NCBI RefSeq assembly: GCF_018991925.1
Contig: NW_024724368.1
Location: 1,107,319-1,171,318 of the forward strand
Source of the DNA: Homarus americanus
Taxonomy: Eukaryota > Arthropoda > Malacostraca > Decapoda > Nephropidae
Reading direction: 5' to 3'
DNA: 64,000 nt
Each line of letters opens with the position of its first letter. Within the stretch, counting starts at the first letter, position 1. The notes beneath the pieces are model-generated. The model did no database searches and was not told the origin of the DNA. It saw only the letters and a program-made list of their open reading frames with translations. Of the stretch, positions 23,538-35,619 are shown in pieces. A program made the translations under genes and the position numbers.

Positions 23538-24013
23538 ATTAGTGCTCTTAGGTTACAAGAGTAAATATTCGAGCATATGACAGACAGACACAATAACGAT
23601 ACCGATTTATGACTCGGCTGGCATTGTTTACCCACACCTGTAGTTTCTGCAGTGTATATTGTTGTCCCACACCTGCGATTTGTATAATTTGCATTGTTTC
23701 CGTACACTGTTATTATTGTTTCCATTGTTGTCCCACACCTGTTGTTTCGGTATAGCTACTACCTACACTGCTTTTGGACGGCCCCGTCTACCTCCCTCTA
23801 TAGTGGAGTCTATATCAAAGAGTAATTTGCAGAAGTTTCCCTGACCGACGTCTCGGGGTAAACAAGGTGAAGACATTAAGAATTCGCGGGTGCCTAAAGG
23901 GAGGTTTTGGAAACTGAACCCTAACCATTCCTATCCTCCCTTGCAAGTCCTTATGTCTGGTAGATGATTGGGACCTTTAAACCTTTGTTTGGTTACACAT
24001 ACATAGACATATG

Positions 24014-24016
<3 letters not shown>

Positions 24017-24061
<45 letters not shown>
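24017..24061. repeat. (CA)n microsatellite
   Basis: A perfect CA run of about 45 bp. Confidence 0.95.
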
Positions 24062-24062
<1 letters not shown>

Positions 24063-24699
24063 AGTGAGCGTTTAAACACGAATATACACACACTCAATCA
24101 TTATACATCAGCAGACACATACTCGGACACCTGTGTGAGCTCACCTGCACTCACATCACTATACTGCACTCCACATAAATAAGAATTCATCCACTTGTAA
24201 ATGAACGATAATTCTTCAGATGAAATATATTACTGTTAAATATCTCCATCCACCCTCCGTCACCCTTTACTGTAGTGACCGTACACTAAATAACTCTCGG
24301 CAAGTTATAAAGGTAAAGTTCACCTGGACAAAAAAGGGGGCGCTCAATTACTCTCATTTGCATGTTTTTAAGAGCCATTATTATCGTCATAAAGTCGACC
24401 TGTTATTTTCTTTTTCTTTATACAAAATACTTAACCGCAGATGACTAACTGTGACAGACTTAACTGTATCTAAAGGGGAGGCGACAGAAAGTTTGTGTTG
24501 ATTCATGATGTAAGCACAATGGCGTTCACTCTCGTCACCGGTAAAAGAGGAAAAAAAATACATTACTCCAGGTAAATAATTGCATAGGTAAATGACTACA
24601 ATTTTGGGGCGCTGAGGGGGCACAATGCATGACCTTTGTAGTGGGTGGGTGCCGCCCTTGGTCATGTGGTTTTGGTCAGGAGGATTATCTGAGGTCAGT

Positions 24700-24837
24700 G
24701 TGTGTGTGTGTGTGTCTTAAGAGATAGTCCTAATAACAGTATTGATCATAATAAAGATAATTAGAGCAACAAGAATAATAATAGTTATAAAAATAATACT
24801 TATACTAATAATAATGAGAGAGAGAGAGAGAGAGAGC
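24700..24837. repeat. (GT)n and (GA)n microsatellites
   Basis: GT at 24700-24714 and GA at 24816-24837, separated by AT-rich ATA-type sequence. Confidence 0.88.
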
Positions 24838-25024
24838 CATAAATTTCTAAATACAGGAAAAAGAATTAGTAAGGACACAACACAGAATGAAGAGACAGTT
24901 AGAGGCGGAAACAGAGACAAGTCAAAACAGAGAAGGAGGCAATAAATATGTAGAGAAAACATGATAATTCACAACACGTGCTCAACCCCCCCCCCCTGCT
25001 GTACGTCCGTTAGTCCGTCTGTCA

Positions 25025-25345
25025 GTGTGTGGTCGCTGGTGGAGGGGAGGACGAGGTGGCTACGTGGTGGGGAGGAGAGGGGGAGGGAAGTACTGGTGTG
25101 TGTTGGTGATTGATGGTGGTGATGGAGAATGGTGGTGATTATGGTTAGTGGTGATAATAGTTGTGGTGATGATGGTGACGGGTGATGGTGATGAGTGATT
25201 GTTGGTGATGAAGATGAGTGGTGGCGGTGTGTGGTGAATGGTGATGATGACAAGGGGTGATGGTGAGTGATAAAAGCTGACGGTCTAGTGGTGGTGACGG
25301 TGGAATGGTGATGACGGTAGAATGGTGTTGACGATGGTATTAATG
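25025..25345. repeat. Degenerate GGTGATGGTGAT tract
   Basis: G/T/A triplet-like sequence of the GTGATG type on the plus strand. The Ser/His/Pro-rich minus-strand frame is an artefact of it. Confidence 0.75.
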
Positions 25346-25589
25346 ATTGGTTACAGAGAGAGGTGTAAGTAAGCCATGGAAGGGTAAAAGGAAGGGAGAT
25401 GTATGATGGAAGGGAAGAAAGGAAAGGAGTGAAGGAGGGCTGGTTAAGGGAGGTGGTGGTAGTGGTTTACACATACATTAAAGGGAAAGACAAGCGATTA
25501 TAACGGGTTAATGGAAGAGAAGTGAAGTGGGTGGTGAGTTTATGGAAGGGAAGGTGGATGGTTGGAAAAAATGGGTGTATGGTATTGGT

Positions 25590-25645
25590 TTTATGTGGTG
25601 GGAGAGGGTTGGGTGGGAGAGGGATGGGTGGGAGAGGGTTGGGTG
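25590..25645. repeat. 17-bp repeat, three copies
   Basis: 'gggagagggttgggt' style units at 17-bp spacing. Confidence 0.8.
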
Positions 25646-25821
25646 TAAGGGCTGGGGTGAGTATATGGTATGGCCGAGAGTCATGTGGTGTAGGGTTGAG
25701 GGTCTGACGTTTATTGTATAAGGAAAAACAGCGACAACATCCCCAGTGCCACGAGACCTCATTGGACTACTCTATGAAGCAAAATATTCTGACCAGAAAT
25801 AAAGAAGAATTGTGATATTAA

Positions 25822-25850
25822 AACAGACAGACAGACAGATAGACAGACAT
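25822..25850. repeat. (CAGA)n microsatellite
   Basis: About seven CAGA units with one CAGATAGA interruption. Confidence 0.93.
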
Positions 25851-26351
25851 TAGTTAAAGCTTTAGTTATACTTTATGTTGTCTGTGATAGTGATGAGAGA
25901 TTCTGAGATATGACATTAATACTCTGTCCCCATTATATATTTTTTGATAGACTTTTTGTTATATTAGGCGAGTAACATCAGGATAGATTTCAGTTTTTCG
26001 GTATTGCTTATAAGAGATTTAATATTGATAACTTTTATAACAGATCAGTTAATGGCATGATACATCGTGGTGTCACCTGCCTCACAGGAATCAAAACACG
26101 ATTTTTTCTTCTTCAAATTTCGGAGTAACACAGCCAATGTAATATTTTCTGTGACTCTGTAGATAATAAGTCATAGTGTGATCTATATGGAAGTATTTTA
26201 TTGCGTAAGTGTGTTTGTAACCACGTTGGTAGTTTACCGTGAATCCAAAACGTCTGGTGAGTGTTGTAGAACTTTCTTCTGTGAAATAATAAACTAAAAT
26301 TAAGGGTGAAGATTTAAGGAGTCATGTCGGGAGCATAAAGTTAGCACGATA

Positions 26352-26396
<45 letters not shown>

Positions 26397-27827
26397 ACCT
26401 GAGGTGACACAGGTGAGACTTGTCGTGTTGAACTCATATGGGTCGATATATGGAAGGTGTGAAGGCAAGTGTTAGTCAGAACGTGAACGACACACTTCTC
26501 TTTCGGTAGCAGAACCCGTAAGCCGTGGCAGTGAATCCTGAAAAGGTATTAAAGGTGAGTGGGTGGGAGAGGGGAAATGGTACCTTATTGATTGGTGATT
26601 TACGGGAATTGAGATAGATGAAGTTGTGATGTATAGAAGCGAAAAAAGGTGGGTGGAGGTGTATATATTGACGTGGTGGTAGTAGTGATTAAGGTAGTTA
26701 ACTCAAAATTCTGCTTCTCGGTAAGATTGTGTGCGTGTCGTATACAGTTTAAGAGCTACAGCATTATCAAGTGTGTCATTAACGATTATTAATTTACACA
26801 CACACACACACACACACCAAGGAGTCCAACATGTGTGCGAGTCAATGGGCTCACTAAACCCAGGCTACATAAACGCAGTACACGCACAAACAAACAAACA
26901 AACATACGCACAGACACTCACACTTGTCCCCTGAATACAAAGACACTCAACAAAACTCCGAAAATCGCACGACGCTGTTGGCTAAAGTTCTCAGGGAGTC
27001 GGCGAGGCAGGTGGGTCAACACCTGCACCCTACACCTTTGTCCTACCTGCCGCTGCTTCCTCCCTCTCCCTCTCTCTCTCGCCGTGACAAAACCTCTGCA
27101 AGGTATATAATGACCTGGACACAACTAGAGATTTTCGGTGGAAATGTTTTAAGTGTGAAATTAAGTGTAGTGTGTGAAGCACCTGGCGCTGGATCACCTG
27201 TTGCTGCCCCCACACCTCACCAACATCATGCTCTTGTCTTCTGCGAAACATATATTAAGTTTATCTTCTCCTCGACGGTTACAGCTGTATTGTTGTGACG
27301 TGTCTGATGCACTTGTGTGTTCCACAGTGATGAAGATGCGGGTCACATATATACACTATGATGACAGTGACGGTCACAGACTATTGCTAGTGATATAGTG
27401 ACACTGAGATAAACTCATCCTAGAAATTGTACTCTGGTATACAGTGTAAGGTAAATTTACTGATGATAAATGCAGTTGTTGGTACTTACTGCGCACAGAG
27501 TCTTACCCATATTTTAAAGGAAGATCTTTTCTACGACATTTGTCTTATAAATGGCTCATACATATTCATTCAGTAATGTTAACGTGAAAAATTATGCGTC
27601 AAATATTTTATTCATTCTTACAATTTGTGATAAATAAGAGTGAGAGGATAATTTCCGTTTTCTATATTTCATCTGAAACAGAAACTGAACTCTTGTGGAT
27701 AAACAGATCTGTCAGGTAAATCTATGAGACGTATCACACTATTAACGCTAACTAGTCACCACAAAGAATCACCTACACGCTGTCATCACTTTATAATCGT
27801 CAGCAACAGTTCTGCCACAACACTTAG
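25851..27827. other. Spacer, no gene established
   Basis: AT-rich unique DNA with (GT)n at 26353-26392 and (AC)n at 26797-26818. The frames at 26731-27398 on both strands do not resemble a family and overlap one another. Nothing supportable was found. Confidence 0.45.
26353..26392. repeat. (GT)n microsatellite
   Basis: A perfect GT run of about 40 bp. Confidence 0.95.
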
Positions 27828-27881
27828 TTCACTAAACTCTACGGTCGAGACGCTCCCAGTTCCCCTCTTCACCAAGACGCC
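27828..27881 (+). CDS. Weak candidate internal exon, 54 bp
   Basis: The acceptor 'ctgccacaacacttag' ends at 27827 and the donor GTAAGA begins at 27882. Two frames are open. One reads SLNSTVETLPVPLFTKTP with mostly C or G in third positions; the other reads FTKLYGRDAPSSPLHQDA. I do not recognise either. Confidence 0.28.
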
Positions 27882-28063
27882 GTAAGACACTGCTGCCAAC
27901 ACTGCTCATGTTGATTCATTGATTAGTTGATTGATTCATTCCTTTACAAATTCGCACTCAACAGATTCATTATTTATGTACATATATTTTGGTAACACTA
28001 GCGAGAGGCGACTGATATTCCTGTACAGTAATCAAAGGAGTATATAAGCCAGTGTTTAGAACT

Positions 28064-28392
28064 TGGAGGTGAGGTGTGGAAGAGGTGAGGGTGTGGAGGA
28101 GGTGAGGGTGTGGAGGAGGTGAGGGTGTGGAGGAGGTGAGGGTGTGGAGGAGGTGAGGGTGTGGAAGAGGTGAGGGTGTGAAGGAGGTGAGGGTGTGGAG
28201 GAGAGGTGAGGTGAGGGTGTGGAGGAGGTGAGGGTGTGAGGGTGTGTGGAGGTGTGGAGGGTGAGGGGTGTGGAGGGAGTGTGGAGGTGAGGGTGTGGGG
28301 GGTGAGGGTGTGGGGGTGAGGGGTGTGGAGGAGGTGGGGGTGTGGAGGAGGTGAGGGTGTGGAGGAGGTGAGGGTGTGGAGGGTGTGGAGGT
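28064..28392. repeat. 17-bp minisatellite, about 19 copies
   Basis: The unit is 'ggtgtggaggaggtgag'. The 5' half is regular; 28200-28330 is scrambled by small deletions, then regularity returns. Pro/His/Thr-rich minus-strand frames are artefacts. Confidence 0.94.
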
Positions 28393-28589
28393 AGTTCCAT
28401 CCTGCTCACGTGTAGGGGGAGAGAGAACTGAAGACGGAATAAACTTAAGGTAGACGAAGAGTAAGTAAAAGACTGAAGGATTGGTTGTAATTAAAAGAAC
28501 GACAGAGATAAGACAGGGTTGGTTAACGGAACAATATGGAAGCTGCAATAGTAATGAAGACAAGAAACAAGATAGAGAATGTATGGAGT

Positions 28590-28789
28590 ACCTGAAGATT
28601 ACGCAATCCAGCTTATTTCACCGAATGATTTAAACACCCGAACGTAGCGTAACGTAACTAACGTAAAGTAACAAAGTAACGTAACGTAACCAAACCTAAC
28701 TTGACGCTAACCTAACCCCTTTCCCAGGTAGCATTAGGGTATTTAATTAATCGTCAGGTGAAATAAGCTGGGGGGGCTTATTTTCAAGT
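28590..28789. mobile_element. Inverted-repeat element carrying TAACC motifs, copy 1
   Basis: The left end reads 'acctgaagatta', then 'ccagcttatttcacc'; the right end reads 'ggtgaaataagctgg', then 'ggcttattttcaagt', which is the reverse complement with a few changes. Between the arms lie 'cgtaacgtaac' repeats, 'cctaacctaacccc' motifs and 'aggtagcattagggtattta'. No open frame is present. It looks like a non-autonomous foldback or MITE-type element; see the copies at 32354 and 49581. Confidence 0.68.
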
Positions 28790-28817
28790 TATCCAAATGT
28801 TTATATCTGAGTGAGAG

Positions 28818-29012
28818 ATGACACCACGAACCAGGCCAGATCCTGCCCAGGTGAACCGAGATGGGGAGGACAGGAACGAGGGAGAACTGAACGGATGTTG
28901 CAACAGACACCTCCTTCTCGGGGGTGGCGAGGAGGACAGCCTGAGTGATGAGGAAGGAAGAAGGGTATACAGACTCGGTCAATTAAGATCAAGTACAAGC
29001 TCGGTAATCTAA
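28818..29012 (+). CDS. Weak candidate exon, acidic
   Basis: The frame is open from 28818 to a TAA at 29012. From an acceptor-like 'cctgcccag' (to about 28851) it reads NRDGEDRNEGELNGCCN, then GGGEEDSLSDEEGRR. The mix is acidic and charged, without repeats, unlike most open frames here. No convincing donor was found and no family is recognised. A minus-strand frame overlaps. Confidence 0.25.
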   Translation: MTPRTRPDPAQVNRDGEDRNEGELNGCCNRHLLLGGGEEDSLSDEEGRRVYRLGQLRSSTSSVI

Positions 29013-29615
29013 GGACAATGTTTCATCCGTCAGACAAAGGATATGACGACATAGCTGCTGCGTGGAGGGAAGAAAAGGGATTATCTAAATTCTTGAGCTT
29101 GTGTTGCTAATGTTGCATAATTGTTTCATGAAAGAAGTCAGGGTAGAGTGTTTCTGGCAGTATTGGATGACGGGAACACGTAGGAAAGTTTATATATTAT
29201 CAGTTTTATCTTGGTTTTGTTCATGGGACATTATCAGTTTCTATCAACAAATAGTAAGTTTTCTTGGGGTCATTACTCCAGATGCAGCTGTCCGCTCCCC
29301 CCCACCCCTCTCTCTCTCTCTCTCTCTTTCGTTCGCTTCATTTTTTCGCCATTTATCACCTTACTAGCCAGTCAGACGGTTGAGCAGTTCTCCGTTGCGC
29401 ACTGCTGGTAGGTACTGGGTATAGCTTATACACCTTAACTTGGTCAGCTATAGTCTGCTTTAAATTCTCTCTCTCAAGGAAATTACAGAAGGTTGAGTGT
29501 TTAGCGTAATATTAAAAAACTATCTTGTCTCTGATAAACTTCGAATTGAATTACGAGGTATTTAATACATTAAATACATGAAACGAGGTGGGAGATGGAA
29601 AGCTTCCAAGATGAT
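29013..29615. other. Spacer, weak exon hint, no gene established
   Basis: The 29138-29250 segment (plus) is open and ends at a GTAAGT donor, with a reading like ECFWQYWMTGTRRKVYILS. The upstream 'catgaaag' acceptor lacks a pyrimidine tract. (CT)n occurs at 29307-29328. Confidence 0.3.
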
Positions 29616-29619
29616 AAAT

Positions 29620-30310
29620 AATTTTTTTTTTTTTCGGGGAATAGCCCACCCGGGCACAGGTCACCGACCCACAACGGGGCCTTGGGGGCGAAAAAAATAA
29701 AAGTAAAAAGAAATTAAAAATATAAAAGAAAATTACAATTAATCTACACCACAAAGATGCAGCAAAACCAGCTTTTTGAGGCGAGACAGATTGTAAGAAA
29801 TACAGAAGAAGGCAGAGCATTCCACAGTTTGGCTGAGTAAGGAAAGAAGGATGTACTATAACGGGTTATTCTAGAATCTAGTATGACCGACATCCACAGA
29901 GAAACTATGGGCACCGCGGGCAAGACGAGTGTTACGAGCCCACGGCCTTGCCGGCGGTACACAGGATGCCAAATCCACCGAACATTCCCCGTTAAAGTAT
30001 CTGTAAAAGAGAGAAAGTGAAGCAACATTGCTGCGAAGAGAAAGGTAAGAGAGATTATCAACTAAAGGAGCTGAGCTAATAAGACGAAATGCCTTTGATT
30101 CCACCCTATCTAACAGTTGGACAGAAGAGCCACCCCAGATATGAGAGCAGTACTCCAAGTTAGGAAGAATGAATCCCTTATAAACTTGAAGCAACTGCTC
30201 AGGAGTGAAGTAACTACGGCATCTATACAGCATTCCCAGCTTTCGGGAGGCAGCTTTAGCAATGTTGTGGATGTGTGGCTTCCGTGACATATTAGAGGGA
30301 CTGAACATTA
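29620..30310 (-). mobile_element. 5'-truncated Jockey-type LINE fragment with poly(A)
   Basis: On the minus strand the fragment ends in a 13-base A run (T at 29622-29634) after a short GC-rich 3' untranslated region (29635-29743) and begins at about 30308 inside the reverse transcriptase C-terminal domain. A poly(A) tail with 5' truncation is the normal structure of a dead-on-arrival LINE copy. Neighbouring DNA is AT-rich and no clear target-site duplication was found. Confidence 0.85.
29744..30308 (-). pseudogene. LINE reverse transcriptase C-terminal domain, frameshifted
   Basis: The first frame (30308 to 29871) shows the typical post-catalytic region of Jockey-like ORF2 proteins: HIHNIAKAASRKLGML, RCRSYFTPEQLLQVYKGF, LEYCSHIWGG, and DRVESKAFRLI. 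The characteristic ending (ITRYSTSFFPYSAKLWNALPS) continues in the next frame from about 29885 to 29744, so one indel near 29870-29890 breaks it. The catalytic FADD/YADD motifs lie upstream and are absent. It cannot encode active reverse transcriptase. Confidence 0.88.
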
Positions 30311-31140
30311 TTTTATTAAATGACTGACAGTATTTCTTTTAAGTTTCTATTATGATGTTATAGAATATATATATTTTACTACTACTACTACTAATACAGA
30401 AACGTTTGTGATCAAGAATTTAGTGTAGTACATTTCGTGTAACGTACCAAGGACAGTACAGTACACACCAAGCCTCCCTGTACTTAGACAATCCTCACTG
30501 GATTTTCACGGAAGGAAATTTTATGGCGATTTTGTCTTGATTCTCCAAGGTAGACCAAAGAATAATCTCTATATTAATGTTCGCAAGACGTATAGATCCA
30601 GTAAATACATATTTCACATAGCTTACCGTCACTGTATATAACTTTCATTGAGGTAATTTTCTCCTCGTTTAAAACTCTTTAAAAAAGTCTAATGATCTGT
30701 GTCGTGTTCTCAAAGCTTCTTAAGTGATATTCCATCTATTAACTATGAAAAGAAAATGCATCTAAAATACGATAGGGTCTCAGTGCTATCAGCTATCACT
30801 GTCTCGATATAAGAGAGTCGTTTAGATACATTTTCAGATTACCATGTTTTTATTTTACGGGGGAGGGGGGGGGGATTCACTCTACGAGGCAGAATCCAGA
30901 CTAGTTGGACGCTTAAGTTCCCACGGGAATATCTGAGAGAGACTATCAATTGGGAGTAAATAATTATATATAAGTGTTCAATATTCATAAGTAACTCGTA
31001 TCTCATCTACAACTGGGATGTGTTCACTACTACTTCCTGAATATAAATCCAACAGGAGGAATGCCATCTATAAAATTAACACACAGTCAACACTATTGGT
31101 GCGTAAAAATGTGTTATAAAAGAGGTATTGTAAGTTGACC
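30311..31140. other. AT-rich spacer, no gene seen
   Basis: Unique sequence with a short (ACT)n at about 30377-30392 and a G run at 30859-30874. Confidence 0.5.
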
Positions 31141-31149
31141 ATTGTGGGA

Positions 31150-31440
31150 CTAAGAGAGAGTGTGGGGGTGGTGATAGGGTGTGGGGGTGGTGAGAGGGTG
31201 AGAGGGTGGTGAGAGGTGTGGGTGGTGATGGGTGTGGGGGTGGTGAGAGGGTGTGGGGGTGGTGATGGATGCAGGGAGGGTGCGGGGGTGGTGAGGGAGG
31301 GAGGAGTGGATATTGTGACGGAAGGGGGTTGTGAGGAAGAGAGGAAGAAAAGGAGGGCACGAGAGAGGGAGAAAGGGAAGGAGGGCGTGGGAGAGGGAGG
31401 GAAGGAAAGAGGGAGGTTGTGAGAGAGGGAGAGACGGGCC
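31150..31440. repeat. GTGGTGATGGGTGTGGGG repeats and purine-rich tract
   Basis: 31150-31300 holds irregular 'gtgtgggggtggtgagaggg' units; 31310-31430 is G/A-rich. Long minus-strand His/Thr/Pro/Ser-rich frames are artefacts. Confidence 0.8.
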
Positions 31441-31444
31441 ACAG

Positions 31445-32350
31445 GTGCGCGGGTCAGCTGCCGACAAAGACTCTGACCCACAGGTGACAACACACTTCCG
31501 TTCTTCCGCTCCCACACCTCGGGAATGGGAATCATGTTTTGCCTTGGAATCCTTGGAATGCTGTATCATATATTGTTTCATGCCGCATTCCAACGCTTGG
31601 AATAATAGGATAAATAATAAATACTCACACTGTACTTGAAATTGTTGCAGTGCAGTTAGGTTCTTGCGGGGTTACTTTATGGGTTTTTTTTTAAGCATAG
31701 AAGTGATAGTGTTTATGCCATAGTAATTAATTCTCTATTTATATAATGTACATGTTTCGTGATTTCATTGTTGATTGATTATTTTTGTTTTTAAATCTTG
31801 TACATCTGGCTGGGGTTATTACCTTCGTTTCCTGTATGAATTATATTCTGCGTTCACAGGCATGTTATTACCCTGATTCTCAGTCGATACAAAACTAAAT
31901 TGGTTTTAATAATTCTAAGTTACTTAATATATATTTTTCAAATATTGTAATGTTTTTTGTTTTCCACTTATATCCTTATTGGGCAAAATGTTTAGATAAT
32001 GTTTACTTTTTAACTTGTACACTACCGTATATCGTAATTAGCTGTTTAACCCCTCAGTATGGTATAGCCTCGGTGGATCCCCGAACACTTTATGACACAT
32101 CTGTTGCTTGGTATATGTTAGTGCTAAGCTGAAACAGCTTTATTCTTCGGGATCACGCAATTGTCTTAATAGGACCTCAGTCTTAATAGTTCCTCACTCT
32201 CAATAGTTCCTCAGTCTTGTTAGGTCCTCAGTCTTAATAGGCACCAACCTCAACAAACGGTAGAGATTTTGCAGCTTGAATTCCCACTGTAGTTGTTATT
32301 TGTAATAGTATCCAAATTTCTTCAGCAGACAAAAAATATTTAAAAAACGG
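31445..32350. other. Spacer, no gene seen
   Basis: AT-rich unique DNA. At 32165-32245 a short degenerate 'ctcagtcttaatag' repeat occurs about five times. Confidence 0.45.
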
Positions 32351-32353
32351 ATC

Positions 32354-32491
32354 ACCTGAAAATTAGCCCCCAGCATATTTTACCTAACCTAACCTCTCCT
32401 AACTTAACCTAACCTCCCCACAGGCAGCATTGGGGTATTTTAATCATCAGGTGAGCTAAGTTAAGTAATGGGAGGGGGTTAATCTGCAGGT
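32354..32491. mobile_element. Inverted-repeat element carrying TAACC motifs, copy 2
   Basis: The left end is 'acctgaaaattagccccc' and the right end is 'gggggttaatctgcaggt', its imperfect reverse complement. It shares 'cctaacctaacctc' and 'aggcagcattggggtatttt' with copy 1 at 28590 in the same order and orientation. At about 138 bp with no coding capacity, it looks like a MITE or foldback element. Confidence 0.7.
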
Positions 32492-32722
32492 GCTCCTTAA
32501 AAACGTGTGACATGGTGTGCGTTCCCATTTAATCGATATTCATGACTAATACAGCATGAGAGGTGTTAATTAGTGGCCCTTATCCTACGCCTCTCTCTCT
32601 CTCTCAGTATCATACCTTGTTCATTCCGCTCTCAGAGTTTTTCGGTCATTTTGTCGCTGGTTAGTGTATATATTTTTTTAGGGTGTTTTATTTTTATTTT
32701 ATTTTTTTTTACCCCCTGAAAG

Positions 32723-32805
32723 AGGCATTTTTCTCCACCCATCCATCCGCATCTCCTACTACGTCACCTGGAGTCTGTCCCTGTCATCTCCCTGCTGCTA
32801 CCCCT
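32723..32805 (+). CDS. Weak candidate internal exon
   Basis: A long pyrimidine tract (T-rich, 32680-32715) with 'ccctgaaag' precedes 32723, and a GTAAGT donor begins at 32806. The frame GIFLHPSIRISYYVTWSL, continuing to a CCYP end, has C in the third position of most codons, unlike surrounding DNA. No family is recognised. The alternative frame (Ser/Thr/Pro) runs on into the ACT microsatellite and is less likely. Confidence 0.32.
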
Positions 32806-32810
32806 GTAAG

Positions 32811-32975
32811 TACACCTACTACTACTACTACTACTACCCCTGCCACTCTTGCTATTATTACTACTACTTCTATTATCCCAGTCACTGCTATTATTGCCAC
32901 TGTCACTACTACTGCCCCCGTTACTACTACTACTATTATTATCCCTGCCACCACCCCCACCCCTGCCACCTGAAC
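32811..32975. repeat. (ACT)n and related degenerate triplet tract
   Basis: ACT triplets, then mixed ATT, ACT and GCC triplets. Poly-Thr or poly-Val open frames arise from it. Confidence 0.9.
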
Positions 32976-33344
32976 ACTTATCTCTCTAACAGGCAATAAA
33001 GATATGATAAATAGATTAGTAAATCAAGTTTAAATAATATAATGAAAAAAGATTTAGATAAAGTAAGGAATAATAATGTTAGTGCCAAAAATTCCCACTC
33101 CTAGAATATTATAAAACATTATTCTTCACTAACATAAACTTCTTCTCCATGCCAGCCTTCTCTACCTCCCTTCTCCTCCATTACCCTTCCCTCCCCTCAG
33201 TGCCCTCCACGCTCGGACAGAGGGCATAATGAAGGGGGCGATGAGAGGGTGATAGCGTTAGGTTGGCGTAATGATGCGAGACACAAAGAGATGAACGGAA
33301 GTAGAAGTTAAGGCGAAGATGAGCGGGGAGGTCCAGCAGGTGGA

Positions 33345-33388
33345 CCACCGGAAGTACAGTATACCTTTGTTCCGCGTCGGGAGGGGGG

Positions 33389-33434
<46 letters not shown>

Positions 33435-33475
33435 CCACCGGAAGTATATACCTTTGTTCCGCGAATCGGGAGGGG

Positions 33476-33564
<89 letters not shown>
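33345..33564. repeat. Tandem duplication of a 46-bp flank plus (TA)n
   Basis: 'ccaccggaagta' ... 'cctttgttccgcg' ... 'tcgggagggggg' followed by (TA)n occurs twice, starting at 33345 and 33435. The first (TA)n is about 42 bp (33390-33431). The second runs 33479-33564 and stops at the LTR-like insertion. Confidence 0.9.
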
Positions 33565-34488
<924 letters not shown>

Positions 34489-35054
34489 TGTATTAACACA
34501 CGTCTTCCAGCGACCCTCCAGCTTAGCTTCCCCCAGCAGCCATCATCTGGGCAGCATCCTCAAATTTCCCTCCAGGAAGTTCGTTCACCACGAGGATGCC
34601 AGATCTTGTTATGGAAACAGGTTGTAGCCGCCACAACTACCTTGACTGACGTAAGTCTGGAAAATGATATTATTCAATTATTATTTGGATCTATCAAGGT
34701 AACTTAAATAAGAATTACCCCATCAGTCTCCCAGAGGATAGATCATCACCTCCCTAACCTGTCTGAATTTCTTCGGTGGTGTAGCTTCCTCTGTCTGTTT
34801 TGCAATTGACTCTTGTTTCGCGTCCTAAAACTTACAACGTCTTGATGAAAACGTCCCGAAATATCTCTGCAAACGTGCAGTGGATCTCTCCTGAGTAAAC
34901 CCTAACACCATGCTGACAGTTTGCTCAGGTGAAGGATGACACCAAGATCATCCGCACTGAACAAAGACTGCTGGCTGCCTCAGCTTTATGGTGTAGCCTA
35001 CAGTATAAATATATGTCTATATTTCATTACTAGTGTGTCACCAACATTAATAAG

Positions 35055-35360
35055 CCTCACCTGGGATGGTGGTGGCGGTGTTAATGTGTGGTGTTGGTGG
35101 TGGTGACGGTGTTAATGTGTGGTGTTGGTGGTGGTGACGGTGTTAATGTGTGGTGTTGGTGGTGGTGACGGTGTTAATGTGTGGTGTTGGTGGTGGTGAC
35201 GGTGTTAATGTGTGGTGTTGGTGGTGGTGGCGGTGTTAATGTGTGGTGTTGGTGGTGGTGGCGGTGTTAATGTGTGGTGTTGGTGGTGGTGATGGTGTTA
35301 ATGTGTAGTGCTGGTGGTGGTGACGGTGTTAATGTGTGGTGTTGGTGTTGATAGTGGATG
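35055..35360. repeat. 31-bp minisatellite, about 9 copies
   Basis: 'gtgttaatgtgtggtgttgg' plus 'tggtggtgacg' repeats with exact 31-bp spacing (35081, 35112 and 35143 at 'ttaatg'). Later copies alternate gacg/ggcg at the end. Confidence 0.95.
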
Positions 35361-35371
35361 GTGGTTGTGAG

Positions 35372-35372
<1 letters not shown>

Positions 35373-35440
<68 letters not shown>
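35373..35440. repeat. (AGT)n microsatellite
   Basis: About 22 perfect triplets, separated by 10-15 bp from the 31-bp minisatellite. Confidence 0.96.
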
Positions 35441-35570
35441 AGCAGTGTTATTGTCAGTACCTGTAATTAGTAGTGGTAGTCGCGGAGTGAAGTTATGTAA
35501 CCCGAGGGTCCTGATCAACCCACACTACGCTTCAGTAACAACAGCCTACCCGTCGCCATGATAGCTTTTC

Positions 35571-35607
35571 GGGGGGGAGGGGATGGGCGGGGATGGGCGG
35601 GGATGGG
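35571..35607 (+). other. G-rich tract with quadruplex potential
   Basis: Repeated 'ggggatgggc' units give at least four runs of three or more G within about 35 bases. Confidence 0.55.
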
Positions 35608-35619
35608 CTGTGGGAGTCA

